Positions 5,174 through 6,250 of a DNA stretch of 6,250 nt are shown in pieces (positions within the stretch are counted from its first letter, which is position 1; every line of letters begins with the position of its first letter). The notes beneath the pieces were generated by a model. That model did not search any database, was not told the origin of the DNA, and was given only the letters and a program-made list of their open reading frames with translations. Source of the DNA: an uncultured Opitutia bacterium (GTDB lineage Bacteria; Verrucomicrobiota; Verrucomicrobiia; Opitutales; Opitutaceae); assembly GCA_903938935.1 (NCBI GenBank), contig CAJAFD010000324.1:1-6250 (forward strand), given 5' to 3'. The position numbers and the translations under genes were made by a program.

Positions 5174-6250
5174 GTCCGTCTTACGCTCGGCCGCCGGAGC
5201 GGCCGTCGCGATTTTTTCGCGGAGGTGGGTCGTGCGCGTTTTGGATTCGGCGTTGCGCACGGCCATGGCGTAGGCGGCGGGTTCGCCGATGATGAAGACT
5301 TTTTTCCGGCCACGCGTGATCGCCGTGTAAATCAGATTGCGCTGCAGCATCATGAAATGCGCCTTCAGCAACGGCACGATCACGACGGGATATTCGGAGC
5401 CTTGCGATTTGTGGATGCTCACCGTGTAGGCGAGGGCGAGGTCGTTGAACTCGCCGCGCTCAAACGTGTGGACGTCGCCGTCGAAATCCGCCGTGAACGT
5501 GCCGCCCTCGGCGTCGATCGCGGTGATGACGCCGATGTCACCGTTGAAGAGGTTTTTGTCGTAGTTGTTGCGCAGCTGGATGAGTTTGTCGCCTGCGCGG
5601 AATTCGCCGCTCGGGGTGCGCAGGGCTTTGGCGCCGCGCGGGGCGGGGTTGAGTGCGGCTTGGAGTTGGACGTTGAAATTACCGACGCCGGCGACGCCTT
5701 TGTGCATCGGCGCGAGGACCTGCACGTCGCGGATCGAGTGCGGCCATTTTAATTTCTGCGGGATGAATGTGGTGACGAGCTCGAGGGTTTTGCGGACGCA
5801 ATCCTCGGCGTCGGTGGCCACAATGAACGTGAGGTCGGCCCAGACTTGGGTGGCGGAGACTTCGTTGACGGCGGGCGGGAGCGACGGGTCGCCGGCGTTG
5901 ATGGCGTGGGCGGTGGTGACGATCTGGCTTTGGCCTTGTTGACGGTAGATGACGGCGAGCCGCGTGACGGCCGGTGCGTGCGGCGAGGACTCGGCGGTGG
6001 CGACGGCGATGAGGTCTTTGAGGACGTTGCCAGCGCCGACGCTCGGGAGCTGGTCGGTGTCGCCGACGAGAAGCAGATGCGCGCGCGACGGGACGGCCTG
6101 GAGGAGCGCGGAGGCGAGCCGGTTGTCGAGCATCGAGGCCTCGTCGACGATGAGGAAATCGGTGGCGAGCGGCGCGGATTCGTTGGCCACGAAGCCGCCG
6201 CCGGCGGGGTCGTATTTGAGGAGCCGGTGGATCGTGGTCGCGAAACCGCC
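5171..6250 (-). CDS. recD2: RecD2-type ATP-dependent DNA helicase, C-terminal part (cut by window edge)
   Basis: The frame is open from the right edge to TAA at 5171-5173, giving 359 residues of the C-terminal half. A GTG at 6188-6190 is internal and not the start, because the family-typical sequence ATTIHRLLKYDP lies upstream of it. Superfamily 1B helicase motifs appear in order, numbered from the edge: motif Ia region TTIHRLL (5-11); Walker B/motif II LIVDEASMLD (33-42); motif III GDTDQLPSVGAGNVL (63-77); motif IV IYRQQGQSQI (101-110); the RecD2-typical LRNNYDKNLFNGDIGVI (226-242); motif V YTVSIHKSQGSEYP (275-288); motif VI RNLIYTAITRGRKK (304-317). The Walker A lysine and N-terminal domains are outside the window. 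RecD2 proteins are 5'-3' helicases in DNA repair that act without RecB and RecC. The NNYDKNLFNGDIG motif favours RecD2 over the RecBCD subunit RecD, but the N-terminus would decide. The gene converges on the receptor gene with a 12-base gap. The last 20 or so residues, rich in Ala, Lys and Glu, form a non-conserved tail. No missing motif is seen, so it should be active. Confidence 0.9.
   Translation of the reverse strand, partial: GGFATTIHRLLKYDPAGGGFVANESAPLATDFLIVDEASMLDNRLASALLQAVPSRAHLLLVGDTDQLPSVGAGNVLKDLIAVATAESSPHAPAVTRLAVIYRQQGQSQIVTTAHAINAGDPSLPPAVNEVSATQVWADLTFIVATDAEDCVRKTLELVTTFIPQKLKWPHSIRDVQVLAPMHKGVAGVGNFNVQLQAALNPAPRGAKALRTPSGEFRAGDKLIQLRNNYDKNLFNGDIGVITAIDAEGGTFTADFDGDVHTFERGEFNDLALAYTVSIHKSQGSEYPVVIVPLLKAHFMMLQRNLIYTAITRGRKKVFIIGEPAAYAMAVRNAESKTRTTHLREKIATAAPAAERKTD
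5188..5217 (+). terminator. Candidate intrinsic terminator of the receptor gene, inside the helicase 3' end
   Basis: CGGCCGC (5188-5194) pairs perfectly with GCGGCCG (5199-5205) around a CGGA loop. Six bases later comes a run of six T (5212-5217) on the plus strand. It lies about 30 bases after the receptor stop, a reasonable place for its terminator, but within the last codons of the helicase gene. The six-base spacer before the T-run is longer than ideal. A second stem, CGCGA (5207-5211) with TCGCG (5217-5221), surrounds the T-run and would compete with it. On the minus strand there is no T-run after the stem, so it would work for the receptor only. Confidence 0.4.

Noticed and set aside
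5225..5752. 175-codon plus-strand frame antisense to the helicase
   Set aside because: It mirrors the codon register of a gene with a full set of helicase motifs and has no domain of its own.
6188..6190. GTG as start of the helicase
   Set aside because: The frame stays open to the window edge, and the upstream codons encode the family-typical TTIHRLL segment, so the gene is simply cut by the window.

Overview
The window is GC-rich, with four ordinary coding regions plus one short candidate gene. The receptor carries the N-terminal signature VVLNPFQVTGD, which I associate with the large TonB-dependent receptor families of Verrucomicrobiota, especially Opitutaceae. Codons are strongly biased to G/C in the third position, and none of the starts inside the window has a clear Shine-Dalgarno sequence. 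An Opitutaceae-like verrucomicrobial chromosome is the best guess, but it is inferred from protein style and not from a marker gene.

Layout, left to right. Bases 2-127 (minus) are the N-terminus of a secreted protein, possibly an M16-type peptidase, cut by the left edge. Bases 128-415 form a mostly gene-poor gap with one candidate 64-residue ORF (206-400, minus) and a small perfect hairpin after it. Bases 416-1954 (minus) encode a secreted right-handed beta-helix protein of the pectate-lyase-3 / GH28-like kind. Bases 1955-2245 are a divergent intergenic region. Bases 2246-5158 (plus) encode a 970-residue TonB-dependent outer-membrane receptor. Only 12 bases separate it from the converging 3' end of a RecD2-type helicase gene (5171 to beyond 6250, minus), which lacks its N-terminal part here.

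How the genes may work together. The beta-helix protein and the receptor are transcribed divergently from one intergenic region. That region holds a near-identical 12-base element in front of each gene, each copy pointing toward its own gene. A plausible but unproven reading is a small glycan-use module: the exported beta-helix protein binds or trims a polysaccharide, and the receptor imports the product. No SusD-like protein, transporter, sugar-specific regulator or second carbohydrate enzyme is visible. The RecD2 helicase is a DNA-repair housekeeping gene and looks unrelated.

I found no RNA gene, insertion sequence, CRISPR array, phage gene or defence system, and no evidence for a new multi-gene system. 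The points most worth a second look are the paired 12-base element, the short CxxC-containing ORF in frame after the beta-helix gene, and the tight convergent 3' ends with a terminator-like hairpin inside the helicase coding sequence.
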